Assembly (NCBI GenBank): GCA_964629965.1
Contig: CAZVRZ010000003.1
Location: forward strand, 24,761-88,760
Direction of reading: 5' to 3'
Origin: CAZVRZ01 sp964629965
Lineage (GTDB): Bacteria > Chloroflexota > Anaerolineae > Anaerolineales > UBA4823
DNA length: 64,000 bases
Shown: positions 1 to 10,271 of the stretch, piece by piece
Layout of the letters: every line of letters starts with the position of its first letter
Position numbering within the stretch: the stretch's first letter is position 1
Position numbers and translations under genes: made by a program
Notes under the pieces: model-generated
What the model saw: only the letters and a program-made list of their open reading frames with translations
Database searches by the model: none
What the model was told of the DNA's origin: nothing

Positions 1-314
<314 letters not shown>

Positions 315-328
315 TCATGGATCATGGC

Positions 329-392
329 TAAAAAAAAGCGGCGGACAGGCTCACGCAATCTTTGGCAAGATTTGCGGGAGGCTGTCCGCCGC
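329..392 (-). terminator. intrinsic terminator or attenuator ahead of metY
   Basis: An 11-bp perfect stem, GCGGCGGACAG (338-348) with CTGTCCGCCGC (382-392), encloses a smaller stem built from AATCTT and AAGATT. On the minus strand it is followed by eight T (330-337). It ends 51 bases before the metY ATG and lies downstream of the metY promoter, so it can attenuate metY as well as end transcripts from the upstream SMP-30 gene. Confidence 0.75.
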
Positions 393-420
393 CTGAAGAA
401 GCGAATGAAATTACGCTTTT

Positions 421-449
421 CCGAGGCGGTGGCTACCTGCCCGCCTCGG
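421..449 (-). promoter_or_regulatory. stem-loop in the metY leader
   Basis: A perfect 9-bp inverted repeat, CCGAGGCGG (421-429) with CCGCCTCGG (441-449), has an 11-nt loop. It sits in the transcribed leader between the promoter and the terminator hairpin at 338-392, where an aptamer or anti-terminator would be expected. The sequence does not match the SAM-I, T-box or cobalamin riboswitch cores I can recall, so no class is assigned. Confidence 0.4.
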
Positions 450-499
450 GCGCATCAAGCATGAAATGTGGTCCAGTCTTGTGTTCATAAAATTGGCCT

Positions 500-528
500 A
501 TTGTATGGCAGTAGTGGAAATTTGTCAA
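500..528 (-). promoter_or_regulatory. sigma-70 promoter for metY
   Basis: On the minus strand TTGACA (523-528) and TACAAT (500-505) are separated by exactly 17 bases, close to consensus. Transcription would start near 493 and run into metY through a leader of about 215 nt. The promoter lies between the end of the SMP-30 gene and metY, so metY can be transcribed separately. Confidence 0.7.
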
Positions 529-564
529 GACAACTTTAACAATCCGTCTTCCCGCCAGGTGACG

Positions 565-1446
565 TTAGCCGCGGTAATAAGGCCTGGGCAGGCCTGTTAC
601 ACCCGCACGCATGCGGTAGAGATCGCCGGCTCCCGGCTGAGCCTGGCGCTGTGACTCGCTCAGCCCGACCCAAGCCGAGGTGATATACAACTCGTCCAGG
701 TCTTTGCCGCCGAACATGCAGCACGTTGGGCGCTGCACCGGCATGGGTAGAATGCATTCCACCTTGCCATCCGGATCGTAACGGGTCACTTTCCAGCCAT
801 CCCAGCGAGCGCTCCACACGAACCCGGCGCTGTCCACCGCCAGGCCATCGGGCACGCCCGGTTCTTCGGGATCGTGCACAAAAATACGCCGCCGGTCTAA
901 CTCACCGCTGGCCGAGTCATAATCAAAAGCATAGATGGTATAACGCAGCGAATCGGTATAATACATCGTCTTGCCATCCGGGCTCCATCCCAGGCCGTTG
1001 GAGATCAGCACATCCTCTTGCACCTGGTGCAGAAGATGATCTGGATCGAGCCGGTACAGCCTGCCGGCAGGTAGCGGCGAAACATCGGGTCCATCGTACA
1101 TCGAACCGGCAAAGAACTGCCCGCCCGGCGCCACGGCGCCATCGTTAAAGCGAAAATACGGCCTGTTCTCTTCGGGCCGCTGCAGCCATTCAACATCCAT
1201 GGAAAGGCCATCCCACAAAGCCAACCCCTGTTCGGCCGATATGATGAACCCTCCGCCCTGGCGCAGTCCGAGCGAAGTAACCCGAAACGGCATGTGGATG
1301 GTATGCCAGGAAGGAACGCCTGGTTCGAAGCGCTCCACCTTCTTGCCATAAATATCCAACCAGTACAAAGCCTGCTCATCCGAGCGCCAGAGTGGACCCT
1401 CACCCAGTTCGCATTGCGAAGCAACCAAACGTTCGATCTCAAGCAT
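565..1446 (-). CDS. SMP-30/gluconolactonase-like protein
   Basis: About 293 residues of the SMP-30/gluconolactonase/LRE family, six-bladed calcium-dependent propellers that hydrolyse sugar lactones. Family hallmarks seen are ELGEGPLWR near the start, ISNGLGWSPDGKTMYYTDS in the middle and GVPDGLAVDSAGFVWSARW later. Two in-frame ATGs are possible (1452 and 1446). AGGAG directly abuts the first and sits 6 bases before the second, so 1446 is preferred. The start overlaps the end of the upstream aminotransferase gene by 8 bases, which suggests translational coupling. The substrate is unknown. Confidence 0.85.
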   Translation of the reverse strand: MLEIERLVASQCELGEGPLWRSDEQALYWLDIYGKKVERFEPGVPSWHTIHMPFRVTSLGLRQGGGFIISAEQGLALWDGLSMDVEWLQRPEENRPYFRFNDGAVAPGGQFFAGSMYDGPDVSPLPAGRLYRLDPDHLLHQVQEDVLISNGLGWSPDGKTMYYTDSLRYTIYAFDYDSASGELDRRRIFVHDPEEPGVPDGLAVDSAGFVWSARWDGWKVTRYDPDGKVECILPMPVQRPTCCMFGGKDLDELYITSAWVGLSESQRQAQPGAGDLYRMRAGVTGLPRPYYRG

Positions 1447-2617
1447 TTTCATCTCCTAAAAATACGGCTTGAGCGGCCGTCACCCCCACGCCCGCCCGGA
1501 ATGAATAACCACTTTGCTTCAGCGCAGTTTCAAGCGCGCCGACCGTTGCCAACACATCGCCCGGGCGCACTGCGCCCATGTGACCGATGCGGAAATACTC
1601 GCTCTTAATGGCCGGGTGCAGTCCACCAGCCAGCACGACCCCAGCCTGGCCAACCTTCGCCAGTAAATCTCCTCCGCTAATACCGGGCGGGAAGCGCGGC
1701 GCCGTCATGGTATGAGCAGCAAGCTCATCCGACAGCGGCACCTGTCCGAGTTCCAGCGCTTGCACGGCTTGCCGGCAAGCCCGGCTGATTGTCACGTGGC
1801 GGGCAAAACGTTTCTCCATCCCTTCCGCCAGGATTTGTCCCAGGCTGGTATTGAGGGCAAAGATCAGGTTGACCGCCGGCGTGGCAAAATAACTTGGCTT
1901 GTGCGCCTCGTAAGCCTGCATGATGGGCAGCCAGTTGCTCCAATCCGCGTAATAGTTCGATACCGGGGTCTTGCGTTGGTGGAACGCTTCCATCGCCCGC
2001 GCGCCGGCTACGATCAAGGCCAGGCCGGGCGGCACGCCGATGGCCTTTTGCGAAGCTGTCAAAGCCAGGTCAACGCCCCACTCATCCATGCGCAGTTCCT
2101 CGCCCGCCACCGAACAGACGCCATCCACCACGCATAGCGCCCCATACTGCCGGGTCAGGGCCGCCACCCCGGGTACATCTGCCAACACGCCGGTCGAAGT
2201 ATCCACCTGGGTGACCGTGACCAGCTTGAAGCCGCCAGTGCGCAGCGCCGCTTCCACCTCTGCCAGGGCAGGCTGTCCGCCCACCGGTGCAACCAATTGG
2301 GTTACCTGAGCACCATAACGCTCGAGCAGTGCGGCGAAACGGTCGCCAAAGTAACCGGTATTGACGACCAGGGCCCGGTCGCCCGGCTCGATCAGATTGG
2401 CGCCGGCCGAATCCATCGCCAGCGTGCCGGTGCCTGCCAAAACAAACGGCTGTCCCCCAGAGCATAAAAACACCTGTCGCAGGCGTTCCAACGCCTGGCC
2501 AAAAGCATCTATAAACGAAGGCGCCAGGTGGCTGGTGGTGGGCGCACCCATCGCAGCCAATACCTGCGGCTCGAATTCGATCGGCCCTGGGATCATCAGC
2601 AAAGAGCGGTCTTTCAT
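1439..2617 (-). CDS. class V aminotransferase (alanine/serine-glyoxylate type)
   Basis: 392-residue PLP enzyme of the alanine-glyoxylate/serine-glyoxylate aminotransferase family. It begins with the typical LLMIPGPIEFEP. VVDGVCSVAGEE contains the cofactor-binding Asp (about D165), and TASQKAIGVPPGLA carries the Schiff-base lysine K191. Family members move amino groups between small amino acids and glyoxylate or related 2-oxoacids in the cytoplasm. A purine-catabolic or aminoethylphosphonate-type specificity cannot be ruled out. It is the first gene of a two-gene operon with the lactonase-like gene. AGGAGG-like bases precede the ATG. Confidence 0.85.
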   Translation of the reverse strand: MKDRSLLMIPGPIEFEPQVLAAMGAPTTSHLAPSFIDAFGQALERLRQVFLCSGGQPFVLAGTGTLAMDSAGANLIEPGDRALVVNTGYFGDRFAALLERYGAQVTQLVAPVGGQPALAEVEAALRTGGFKLVTVTQVDTSTGVLADVPGVAALTRQYGALCVVDGVCSVAGEELRMDEWGVDLALTASQKAIGVPPGLALIVAGARAMEAFHQRKTPVSNYYADWSNWLPIMQAYEAHKPSYFATPAVNLIFALNTSLGQILAEGMEKRFARHVTISRACRQAVQALELGQVPLSDELAAHTMTAPRFPPGISGGDLLAKVGQAGVVLAGGLHPAIKSEYFRIGHMGAVRPGDVLATVGALETALKQSGYSFRAGVGVTAAQAVFLGDENA

Positions 2618-2854
2618 CGGAAAAGCCTCCTATTCATTACCATTTGAAACTTATACAAATTATCTCACAAATGAAGAAATGCTGCGCTTTGTGGTCGATC
2701 AGGTTCCCCAACAGGTGGTGATAAGGGATGTTCCCAAAAGCGCCCTTGCCGGTCCTTGACGTTGTTCCTGACCCAGCCGAGAGGTTCCAACCTCGCCAAC
2801 CCCTTTTTTCGTGTAAAATGAATGCGTAAGACATTCTATGTTCTTGGAGCTGCT

Positions 2855-4660
2855 ATGACCATTCCCCAATCTCCTCGCTGGGATCTATCTAACGTTTACC
2901 CGGCACTGAATTCGGCCGAATTCCAGGCTGATCGCCACCGGCTTGTCCACCTGCTCGATGAGATGGATGCTTACATCGCCGAGCAGATCGAGCCTCTGAC
3001 AGCCGCCAGCGTTCCCTCTCAGCTTGCTCCAGCCGCGGGCGAGTTGATCGACCGTTTGAACGCCGCTCTGCTGCTGGCAATGACGATACGCTCTTATATT
3101 TCATCGTTCGTATCCACCGACTCGTTTAACCTGGAAGCCAAAAGGCTGCAATCTGAGTTCGATCAGATCGGCGTGCGTTTGCAAAAAGCGCAAGTGCGCA
3201 TCCGCCTGTGGGTGGCCAAGGTTGTGCCAGCTCTGCCTGGCATGATCGAGCAGGGAGGCAGCGCACAAAGCCACGCATTCTATTTGAATGAATCGGCCGA
3301 ACAAAGCAAATACCTGATGAGCCAGGTCGAAGAATCGCTAGTTGCCGAGTTGAATCCAAGCGGCGCCGGCGCCTGGGGCAGGCTGCAAGGCACCATCACC
3401 TCGCAGCTCAGCACAGATTTCGAGCTGGATGGCAAGACCGAGAAACTGTCGGCTCCGGCATTGATCAATTTGCGCAGCCACCCCGATGAAAACGTGCGAC
3501 GCCGGGCTTACCAGGCCGAGACAAAACTCTGGGAAAACGTTCGCGAACCGTTGGCAGCCGCCATGAACGGCATCAAGGGCACGGTCAATACGCTCAACCG
3601 GCGACGCGGCCGGCAAGATGCCCTGCACCAGGCGCTAGACGACGCCCGCATCGACCGCGATACGCTGAACGCGATGCTGGAAGCCATGCACGACTCTTTC
3701 CCCTCCTTCCGCAAATATTTCCGCGCCAAGGCCACCCGCCTGGGCAAGGAGAATCTGGCCTGGTGGGATTTATTTGCGCCAAGCGGAAAAACAAATAAGC
3801 TCTACACCTTCTCACAAGCTTCCGAATTCATCCTGGAGCATTTCAGCCAGTTCACACCCGAATTGGCCGAACTGGCAAAAACCGCTTTCGAGCGCAACTG
3901 GATTGACGCCGAACAGCGCGTGGGCAAACAAGGGGGAGCGTTTTGTATGAGCCTGCCCGCGGTGCGCGAGTCGCGCGTCTTGTGCAATTTCGATGGCACG
4001 CTCGACCAGGTGTTCACCATTGCTCACGAATTGGGACATGCCTTTCATAATTACTGCCTGTTCAAAGCTGGCAAGACACCCTTACAGCGTTCCACACCCA
4101 TGACCCTGGCAGAAACCGCCTCGATCATGTGCGAAACGATCGTCACCCAGGCAGCCTTAAAGCGCGCCGCCAATGCCGACGAGGAGTTATCTATCCTGGA
4201 AACATCCCTGATCGGCAGCAGCCAGGTGATCGTTGATATTTATTCGCGCTACCTGTTCGAGAAAGAGGTTTTCGAGCGCCGGGCCGGCGCTGAGCTTTCT
4301 GCAGATGACCTTTGCGACATCATGGAGCGCGCTCAGAAGGCCACCTACGGCGATGGGCTGGACGAGAACTACCTGCACAAGTACATGTGGACCTGGAAAT
4401 CACATTACTATTCGGCCGGGCTATCTTTCTATAACTTCCCCTATGCCTTTGGCCTACTTTTCGGAACCGGCCTGTACGCTATTTACCAACAGCGCGGCGC
4501 AAGCTTTGTGCCTGAATACATGAATCTGCTCGCCTCCACCGGCGAAGGGAAGGCAGCCGACCTGGCAGCCCGCCACGGCATTGACATTCGTCAAAAGAAG
4601 TTCTGGGCAGACAGCCTGGCAATCATTGGTAAGCAGATTGATCGTTATATGGAGTTGTAA
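2855..4660 (+). CDS. M3 family oligoendopeptidase (PepF-like)
   Basis: About 601-residue zinc metallopeptidase. The catalytic HELGH motif is at residues 391-395, and a third zinc ligand (about E420) lies in TPMTLAETASIM, the arrangement of the M3B oligoendopeptidase F group. These cytoplasmic enzymes degrade short peptides. The frame extends upstream to 2822, but GGAG with a 5-base spacer favours the ATG at 2855 (protein begins MTIPQSPRWD). The length is normal for the family. The next gene begins one base after the stop codon, so the two are probably cotranscribed. Confidence 0.9.
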   Translation: MTIPQSPRWDLSNVYPALNSAEFQADRHRLVHLLDEMDAYIAEQIEPLTAASVPSQLAPAAGELIDRLNAALLLAMTIRSYISSFVSTDSFNLEAKRLQSEFDQIGVRLQKAQVRIRLWVAKVVPALPGMIEQGGSAQSHAFYLNESAEQSKYLMSQVEESLVAELNPSGAGAWGRLQGTITSQLSTDFELDGKTEKLSAPALINLRSHPDENVRRRAYQAETKLWENVREPLAAAMNGIKGTVNTLNRRRGRQDALHQALDDARIDRDTLNAMLEAMHDSFPSFRKYFRAKATRLGKENLAWWDLFAPSGKTNKLYTFSQASEFILEHFSQFTPELAELAKTAFERNWIDAEQRVGKQGGAFCMSLPAVRESRVLCNFDGTLDQVFTIAHELGHAFHNYCLFKAGKTPLQRSTPMTLAETASIMCETIVTQAALKRAANADEELSILETSLIGSSQVIVDIYSRYLFEKEVFERRAGAELSADDLCDIMERAQKATYGDGLDENYLHKYMWTWKSHYYSAGLSFYNFPYAFGLLFGTGLYAIYQQRGASFVPEYMNLLASTGEGKAADLAARHGIDIRQKKFWADSLAIIGKQIDRYMEL

Positions 4661-4661
4661 C

Positions 4662-5834
4662 ATGCACATCATAGATTTTGCCGAGCGCGTCCGCACGCTT
4701 GAGCCAGAAGGGGCTTATCATATGCTAGCCCGCGCCCAGTCCCTGGAAGCCGGCGGGCAAAAGATCATCCACCTGGAGATCGGGCAGCCCGATGAACCCA
4801 CTTTCGAGAACATTGCCCAGGCCGGCGTCCAGGCCATCCGGCAAGGCTACACTCGCTACACACCTTCCGCCGGCATCCCCGCGCTGCGCAAAGCCGTGGC
4901 TGAAGCTGCCAGCCGCCGTCTCGGCGTGAAGGTTGACCCGGCCCAGGTGGTGATGGGGCCAGGCGCCAAACCGGCGCTGTTCTTCCCAACCCTGGCGCTG
5001 GTCCGTCCTGGCGATGAGGTCATCTACCCCGATCCGGGCTTCCCCACTTATCGGGCAATGATCGAAGTAGCCGGGGGCACGCCTGTGCCAGTGCCGCTGC
5101 AGGAAGAAGCCGATTTCTCCTTCGACCTGCAGGCCTTCGACCGGCTGGTAAGCGAGCGCACACGCCTGATCGTGCTCAACTCGCCCAGCAACCCCACCGG
5201 TGGCGTCATGCCGGTGGAAGCGCTGCGGCATATTGCCACTGTCGCCGCGGAGCGCGGCATCTGGGTGCTCTCTGATGAGATCTACACCCGCCTGTCTTAC
5301 ATAGGAACAGTGCCCAGTATCGCCAGCCTACCCGGCATGTTGGAACGCACCATCATTTGCGACGGATTTTCCAAGACCTACGCCATGACGGGCTGGCGGT
5401 TGGGTTTCGGCATCATGCCTGCTGCGCTGGCTGGACGGGTCGAGCTGCTGCTCACCCATTCCATTGGCTGCACTGCCAGCTTCACCCAAATGGCTGGGCT
5501 AGAAGCCATCCACGGGCCGCAAGAGCGGGTGGAAGCAGTGGTGGCTGCATATCGGCGGCGCCGTGATGCGCTGGTAGCCGGTTTGAACGCCATCCCTGGC
5601 GTGCGCTGCCGCCTGCCGCAAGGCGCCTTCTACGTTTTCCCGAATATCTCTGCGCTGGGCAAATCCTCCGACTGGCTGGCCAATTACCTGCTGGAGAAAG
5701 CCGGGGTAGCGCTCCTGCCGGGCACTTCTTTTGGCGCTTATGGTGAGGGCTACCTCAGGCTGTGTTTTGCCAATTCGTTAGAAAACATCCAGATCGCCAT
5801 CGAGCGCATGGATGCCGCCATTCGGGCGCTTTAA
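4662..5834 (+). CDS. class I/II PLP aminotransferase (aspartate-aminotransferase-like)
   Basis: 390-residue fold-type I aminotransferase. Visible motifs are the NSPSNPTGG substrate/PLP loop, LSDEIYTRL, the Schiff-base lysine K238 in GFSKTYAMTGWR, and the C-terminal LRLCFANS with the carboxylate-binding Arg. The start is the ATG at 4662, seven bases after GGAG located inside the end of the peptidase gene. The in-frame ATG at 4581 lies within that gene and is rejected. Exact amino-acid specificity cannot be read from sequence. The next gene follows after 6 bases. Confidence 0.88.
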   Translation: MHIIDFAERVRTLEPEGAYHMLARAQSLEAGGQKIIHLEIGQPDEPTFENIAQAGVQAIRQGYTRYTPSAGIPALRKAVAEAASRRLGVKVDPAQVVMGPGAKPALFFPTLALVRPGDEVIYPDPGFPTYRAMIEVAGGTPVPVPLQEEADFSFDLQAFDRLVSERTRLIVLNSPSNPTGGVMPVEALRHIATVAAERGIWVLSDEIYTRLSYIGTVPSIASLPGMLERTIICDGFSKTYAMTGWRLGFGIMPAALAGRVELLLTHSIGCTASFTQMAGLEAIHGPQERVEAVVAAYRRRRDALVAGLNAIPGVRCRLPQGAFYVFPNISALGKSSDWLANYLLEKAGVALLPGTSFGAYGEGYLRLCFANSLENIQIAIERMDAAIRAL

Positions 5835-5840
5835 GAGCCA

Positions 5841-8800
5841 ATGAAACGGCCAGACAATCCCCCTCTCGATCTACCATCTCCCGGTAACCGCAAGAAACCC
5901 GGCCGCGGTTTGGTGGATCTGGGGAATCTGCTTGGCAGCGATTCTTCCCAACCGGCGGCAGAAAAGACTACATCATCGCCCCGTAACCGGGCAGCGAAAA
6001 TGAGCGACCTGTTCTCAAAGATCGAGAACGACCAACCCCAACCAGCCACACTGCCCCCACCGAAAGATACTCCTGAAGCAGGCCCGGCTGTTGAATCACC
6101 CGCCCCCCCGCTCACCACGCCGCAACGCGAGCGGCGCGGCGGCAAATCGCTCGACAATATCTTCGACTCTCTCGCGCCAGACAAAAGCGAGAAACGCCCG
6201 GTAGCCAAGACACCCGAACGCCCCCGGCCTGGCAAAGTACTCGATCTCCTCTCAGAAGAACAGCAACCAGCGGAAGAAGAGCTAACCATCCAACTGCCAC
6301 CCGAGTTGGAACAATACCTGCCGCCCGACCTGTGGCGCGACCTCAACAGCCGTTCGGCGCGGCGCGGCTCTTTTGTCAAGGCATTGGAGCGGCTGCGCTC
6401 GGTTCTTTTCCAGCTTTCCACATTTCTACCTCAGCACCTGGTGCAGGAGATGATGCGGAATCCGGTCGCCGGCCTGGCAAAAGGGCAGATGATCACAGGC
6501 AGCCTGCTCTTCTCAGATGTGAGTGGGTTTACTGCACTCTCAGAGCGACTGGCAGTATTGGGCCCAGAGGGCGCCGAGCACCTGACCGAGATCATGAACC
6601 GCTATTTCATTAGGATGTTGGAAATCCTATCGTGGTCCGGCGGTATCTTGCTCAAATTCGCCGGAGACGCCACATTGGTTTACTTTCCTCAACAAAAAAA
6701 TGGCGCCCAGGCATTGTGGGCGGCACGCGCCGGGCAGCGGATGCTGCAGGCAATGAAAGATTTTGCCACCATCGACTCTCCCACCGAGAAAGTCAGTCTC
6801 AAGATGAAAATCGGTGTGGCGACGGGTGATTTCCTGGCTGCCAGCCTGGGTTCAGAAAAGCGCATGGAATATGGCATCTTTGGCGGAGCAGTGAACCTGG
6901 TGATGGCTGCAGAAGGCGCCACCAAACGCCCCGGGCAGATGGTGATCGACCAGGCTACCGCAACCTTGATCGCCGGAGATTTCCAGGTCAATGATCACAT
7001 CCCTGGCTTTTTCACTGCTTCTTTGCGCGAAGGACAAAGACTGGACAATTTCGAGATCAGGGCCGAACAGCGCCGCGCCCGCGGCGCGATTCCTTGGGAC
7101 GCCAGCCCGCTGGATATCGCCGCGCAGATAGAACTGGTGCTGCGCCAGATCAAGGCGCTCACACCATACCTGGCGCCCGAACTGGTAGAACGTCTGCTGG
7201 CGCATTCTCAGCAGCGCCGCGTGGACAGCGAATTTCGCCCGGTGGCGGTGATGTTCTGCAATTTCCAGGGAGCCGAGGCGCTGCTGGAAATGTGGGGCAA
7301 GGATGGCATCCGCCGCACTGCCAGCGTGCTGAGCGCCTATTTCAACGCCATGCACGATACGGTGCGATCTTATGGTGGGATGGTCAGCCGCATCGATCCA
7401 TACAGCAAAGGCGTCAAAATGCTCATATTGTTTGGCGCTCCGATCAGCCACGAAGATGATCCACAGCGCGCCGTCAGCACAGCTTTAACCATGAACGTAG
7501 AATTGACCATGCTGAACGAGCGACTGACCCGGCAGTATGCCCGACATCTGCCGCCGGGATACAGCGGCCCGCTCATCGAACATCGCATCGGTATCACGCT
7601 GGGCGAAATTTACGCCGGCATGGTTGGCTCGCCCAGCCGGCGAGAATATACCGTGATGGGAGATGATGTTAACCTGGCGGCTCGCCTGATGGGCGCGGCC
7701 AGGATGGGCCAGATCTTGCTCAGCCCGCGCCTCTTCCAACAGGTGGACGATCACTTTATCTGCACCCGGCTGCACCCGATCCGCGTCAAAGGCAAGAGCA
7801 AGCCGATCGAGATTGCCCAGGTCGATGGGCCGCGCGACAACATTCTGCTGCACCGCAGCGAGACCCGCAGTCTGCTGATTGGGCGTTCCAGCGAATTAGC
7901 CAAAGGTATTGAGCTGCTCGAAAATGCCAAGAAAGGGGAAAGCCGCCTGCTCACTATCTACGGCCCTTCTGGCATCGGAAAAAGCCATTTGGCTGATGAG
8001 ATCATAAAAAAATCGCTGGGGATGAACTTTAAGGCGTTGGCAACCCACTGCCGGTCTTACAGCAGCAGCACTCCTTATGCCTGCTGGAGCAGTATTCTGC
8101 GCAGCCTGGCGGGAATTTCCTCGATTGACCTGCCTCAGGTCCACCTGGAGAAACTGCAGCAGTTGGTCGCAGAGCTAGGGATAGACCCCCGGCAGACGGC
8201 CTCCCTGGCAACCCTGATGGGCATCCGCCCGCCCGCGAAAGAGCCAGACGGATCTGAAAAGGAACAATCCAATACGGCTTACCTGATGGGGTTCAAGGAA
8301 GGCCGCATCCAACGCCGGCGCAGCTCATTAGATACCTTGCTGAGCCAATTAGATGAAAGCCAGCAGACAAATGAAGTTGGCCTGGTCTGGCAAATGCTGC
8401 CGCCGCTGCTGACGGGCCGCGAGCGCGAACACATCTATTCAACCGCAGCCACGCTCTTCAAGAAGCTGCTGGACAGGTCGCCTGCGTTGATCTTCTTCGA
8501 AGATGCTCACTGGATGGATCCCGGCTCCCGAGATCTGCTGCAGCACCTGCTGGCAGAGCTGAAGGAAAAACCTATTATTTTCCTGCTGGCGCAGCGCGGT
8601 CATGCTCCAGAGAGAACAGCACGGGATAAGGAAAAACAGAGGATCGACCTGGAATTGTCTTCTCTTTCTTTACAGGAAACCAACAGCCTGGTTGCCTATG
8701 TTTTGACTGCCGAATTGGCGCCCCTGATCCACCAACAGAGCAACGGCAACCCACTTTTTGTTGAACAGATCACTCGCTGGATCCAGCAGAGCCGCAAGAT

Positions 8801-10232
8801 CGGCCCGGATGATTTGCGCGAGATGCTCCAGACCTCCAACATCCTGCAGAAAATGGTTCTCAGCAACCTGGAAAAGCTGCCAGAAGGCCAACGTGAGACC
8901 GCGCGCCTGGCATCTGTCGTGGGCAACGAATTTCACGCTAGCGAAGTGACTGCCCTGCTGCCCGCATCCATTGACCGGGTAACCTTGAGCAACCATTTGA
9001 ACGGCATCACCCGGGCCGGCCTGGTACAGGTGATCGAAAAAACCGTGGATAAATTCTACGCCTTCCAGCAGCCGCTGGTGAGGGATGTGCTTTACAACAG
9101 CCTGCCGTTCGAAAAACGTCGCGAGCTGCACGCTCGCATTGCCGATCATTTATCCGCGCCACGCCAGGAAAAGAGCGAATTGAGCGCCCGGATCGGGCAG
9201 TTCCTGGGCACCCAGGTCGCCCGCAACCCGGCTCAGGAAGCAGCGGTCATTGCGGATCATTACGAAAAAGCCGAACGCTACCAGGATGCAGCAAGTAAGT
9301 ATATCCAGGCTGCCGCCCTGGCATACTCTCAACAAGAGCGCCAGAAAGCAGGCGAGTATAACCAGCGCGCCCTGGATAACCTGAACGCGATCGCTCCCGA
9401 AACGTCAACCGAAGAAACGCAGCGGCTCCGTATCCAGGCTCAGAGCGGTTTGGGAGATATTGCGATGGACGAGGGCAATTACGCCGCCGCAGCAGCAGCA
9501 TATGAAGCAGCCTGGTCTATCCTGCCAGAATCGTTTGAGCTGCCTGCCCGGCAGCACCTGGCCAGCCGGTTGGCCCTGGCACTGCCCACGCAAGGACGAG
9601 CAAAAGAAGCCCTGGTATTGTTGGATCATTTGATCGAACGGTACGATCTTTCTGCCCAGGCCGGGCTGGCGGCAATTCAAAGCTGGTTGTACTGGCGCGG
9701 CGAAGACCCACACGGATCAGAGCATATCCAACATGCCCTGGAACTGCTGGCGCCAGCCGCAGGCGAATGGGTCATCCCGCTGCAGACGCTGCTGACCGAC
9801 CTGGCAGGCAACTGGAAAGCCGCCAGGCAAGCCTACCGGGTGCTGCGCCTGTCAACCGGCGCAGCCCTGGCAGCCGTGCGCCAAGGCGACCGGCTGTTGG
9901 CGCAGCAAGCAACCGACCAGGCCCTGGCATTGTACCAACAAGCCAGCCAGCTCTGGCAAGAGACAGACGACTGCCCCGCCGGATTGGCATTGGCCTGTTA
10001 TCGGACCGCCGAAGCCCATTGGCAGGCAGGCAACGCCGAAGATGCCCGCCAGGCATTGAATCGAATGTTGGAATACCTGGCAACCTCTCCGGCTTCCATC
10101 CGCAGCGAAGGACGTGACCTGGCGCGCCAGGCTTTGAACTTGATCGACAAGAAAAGGCAAATATCCTGGCCGCGCTGGCGTTGGTATGCGTTGGATGATG
10201 CTTTCAGGATCAATATAATGGTACAAATGTGA
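5841..10232 (+). CDS. two-domain class III nucleotide cyclase with NTPase and TPR regions (soluble adenylyl cyclase-like)
   Basis: 1463 residues, no membrane segment. Order: Pro-rich disordered N-terminus (1-150), cyclase domain C1 (about 215-395), cyclase domain C2 (about 465-660), STAND/AAA-type NTPase with Walker A GPSGIGKS (708-715) and Walker B LIFFEDAHW (about 884-892), then helical TPR-like repeats to the end. C1 keeps both metal-binding Asp (D226 in SDVSGF, D276 in KFAGDA) but has lost the catalytic Asn/Arg pair context (VNLVMAA). C2 lacks the first metal Asp (CNFQG) but keeps GDDVNLAAR with N611 and R615. The two halves are therefore complementary, as in mammalian soluble adenylyl cyclase (ADCY10), which has the same domain order. 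cAMP is the likeliest product; cGMP is not excluded. A cyclic-nucleotide-binding protein follows directly. Confidence 0.88.
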   Translation: MKRPDNPPLDLPSPGNRKKPGRGLVDLGNLLGSDSSQPAAEKTTSSPRNRAAKMSDLFSKIENDQPQPATLPPPKDTPEAGPAVESPAPPLTTPQRERRGGKSLDNIFDSLAPDKSEKRPVAKTPERPRPGKVLDLLSEEQQPAEEELTIQLPPELEQYLPPDLWRDLNSRSARRGSFVKALERLRSVLFQLSTFLPQHLVQEMMRNPVAGLAKGQMITGSLLFSDVSGFTALSERLAVLGPEGAEHLTEIMNRYFIRMLEILSWSGGILLKFAGDATLVYFPQQKNGAQALWAARAGQRMLQAMKDFATIDSPTEKVSLKMKIGVATGDFLAASLGSEKRMEYGIFGGAVNLVMAAEGATKRPGQMVIDQATATLIAGDFQVNDHIPGFFTASLREGQRLDNFEIRAEQRRARGAIPWDASPLDIAAQIELVLRQIKALTPYLAPELVERLLAHSQQRRVDSEFRPVAVMFCNFQGAEALLEMWGKDGIRRTASVLSAYFNAMHDTVRSYGGMVSRIDPYSKGVKMLILFGAPISHEDDPQRAVSTALTMNVELTMLNERLTRQYARHLPPGYSGPLIEHRIGITLGEIYAGMVGSPSRREYTVMGDDVNLAARLMGAARMGQILLSPRLFQQVDDHFICTRLHPIRVKGKSKPIEIAQVDGPRDNILLHRSETRSLLIGRSSELAKGIELLENAKKGESRLLTIYGPSGIGKSHLADEIIKKSLGMNFKALATHCRSYSSSTPYACWSSILRSLAGISSIDLPQVHLEKLQQLVAELGIDPRQTASLATLMGIRPPAKEPDGSEKEQSNTAYLMGFKEGRIQRRRSSLDTLLSQLDESQQTNEVGLVWQMLPPLLTGREREHIYSTAATLFKKLLDRSPALIFFEDAHWMDPGSRDLLQHLLAELKEKPIIFLLAQRGHAPERTARDKEKQRIDLELSSLSLQETNSLVAYVLTAELAPLIHQQSNGNPLFVEQITRWIQQSRKIGPDDLREMLQTSNILQKMVLSNLEKLPEGQRETARLASVVGNEFHASEVTALLPASIDRVTLSNHLNGITRAGLVQVIEKTVDKFYAFQQPLVRDVLYNSLPFEKRRELHARIADHLSAPRQEKSELSARIGQFLGTQVARNPAQEAAVIADHYEKAERYQDAASKYIQAAALAYSQQERQKAGEYNQRALDNLNAIAPETSTEETQRLRIQAQSGLGDIAMDEGNYAAAAAAYEAAWSILPESFELPARQHLASRLALALPTQGRAKEALVLLDHLIERYDLSAQAGLAAIQSWLYWRGEDPHGSEHIQHALELLAPAAGEWVIPLQTLLTDLAGNWKAARQAYRVLRLSTGAALAAVRQGDRLLAQQATDQALALYQQASQLWQETDDCPAGLALACYRTAEAHWQAGNAEDARQALNRMLEYLATSPASIRSEGRDLARQALNLIDKKRQISWPRWRWYALDDAFRINIMVQM
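10191..10219 (+). promoter_or_regulatory. possible promoter for the cNMP-binding gene
   Basis: TTGGAT (10191-10196), 17 bases, then a perfect TATAAT (10214-10219) lie inside the last codons of the cyclase gene, 53 bases before the next start codon. The -35 element is weak. A second AT-rich tract follows. It could give the downstream genes their own transcription. Confidence 0.4.
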
Positions 10233-10271
10233 TATATAATTGAGCATATATTAACTGCTCAGGAGGAAATT

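Noticed and set aside
2618..2854. A 65-residue reading frame on the minus strand before the M3 peptidase gene
   Set aside because: No ribosome site or family resemblance; it overlaps the start of a well-supported gene and looks like intergenic sequence.
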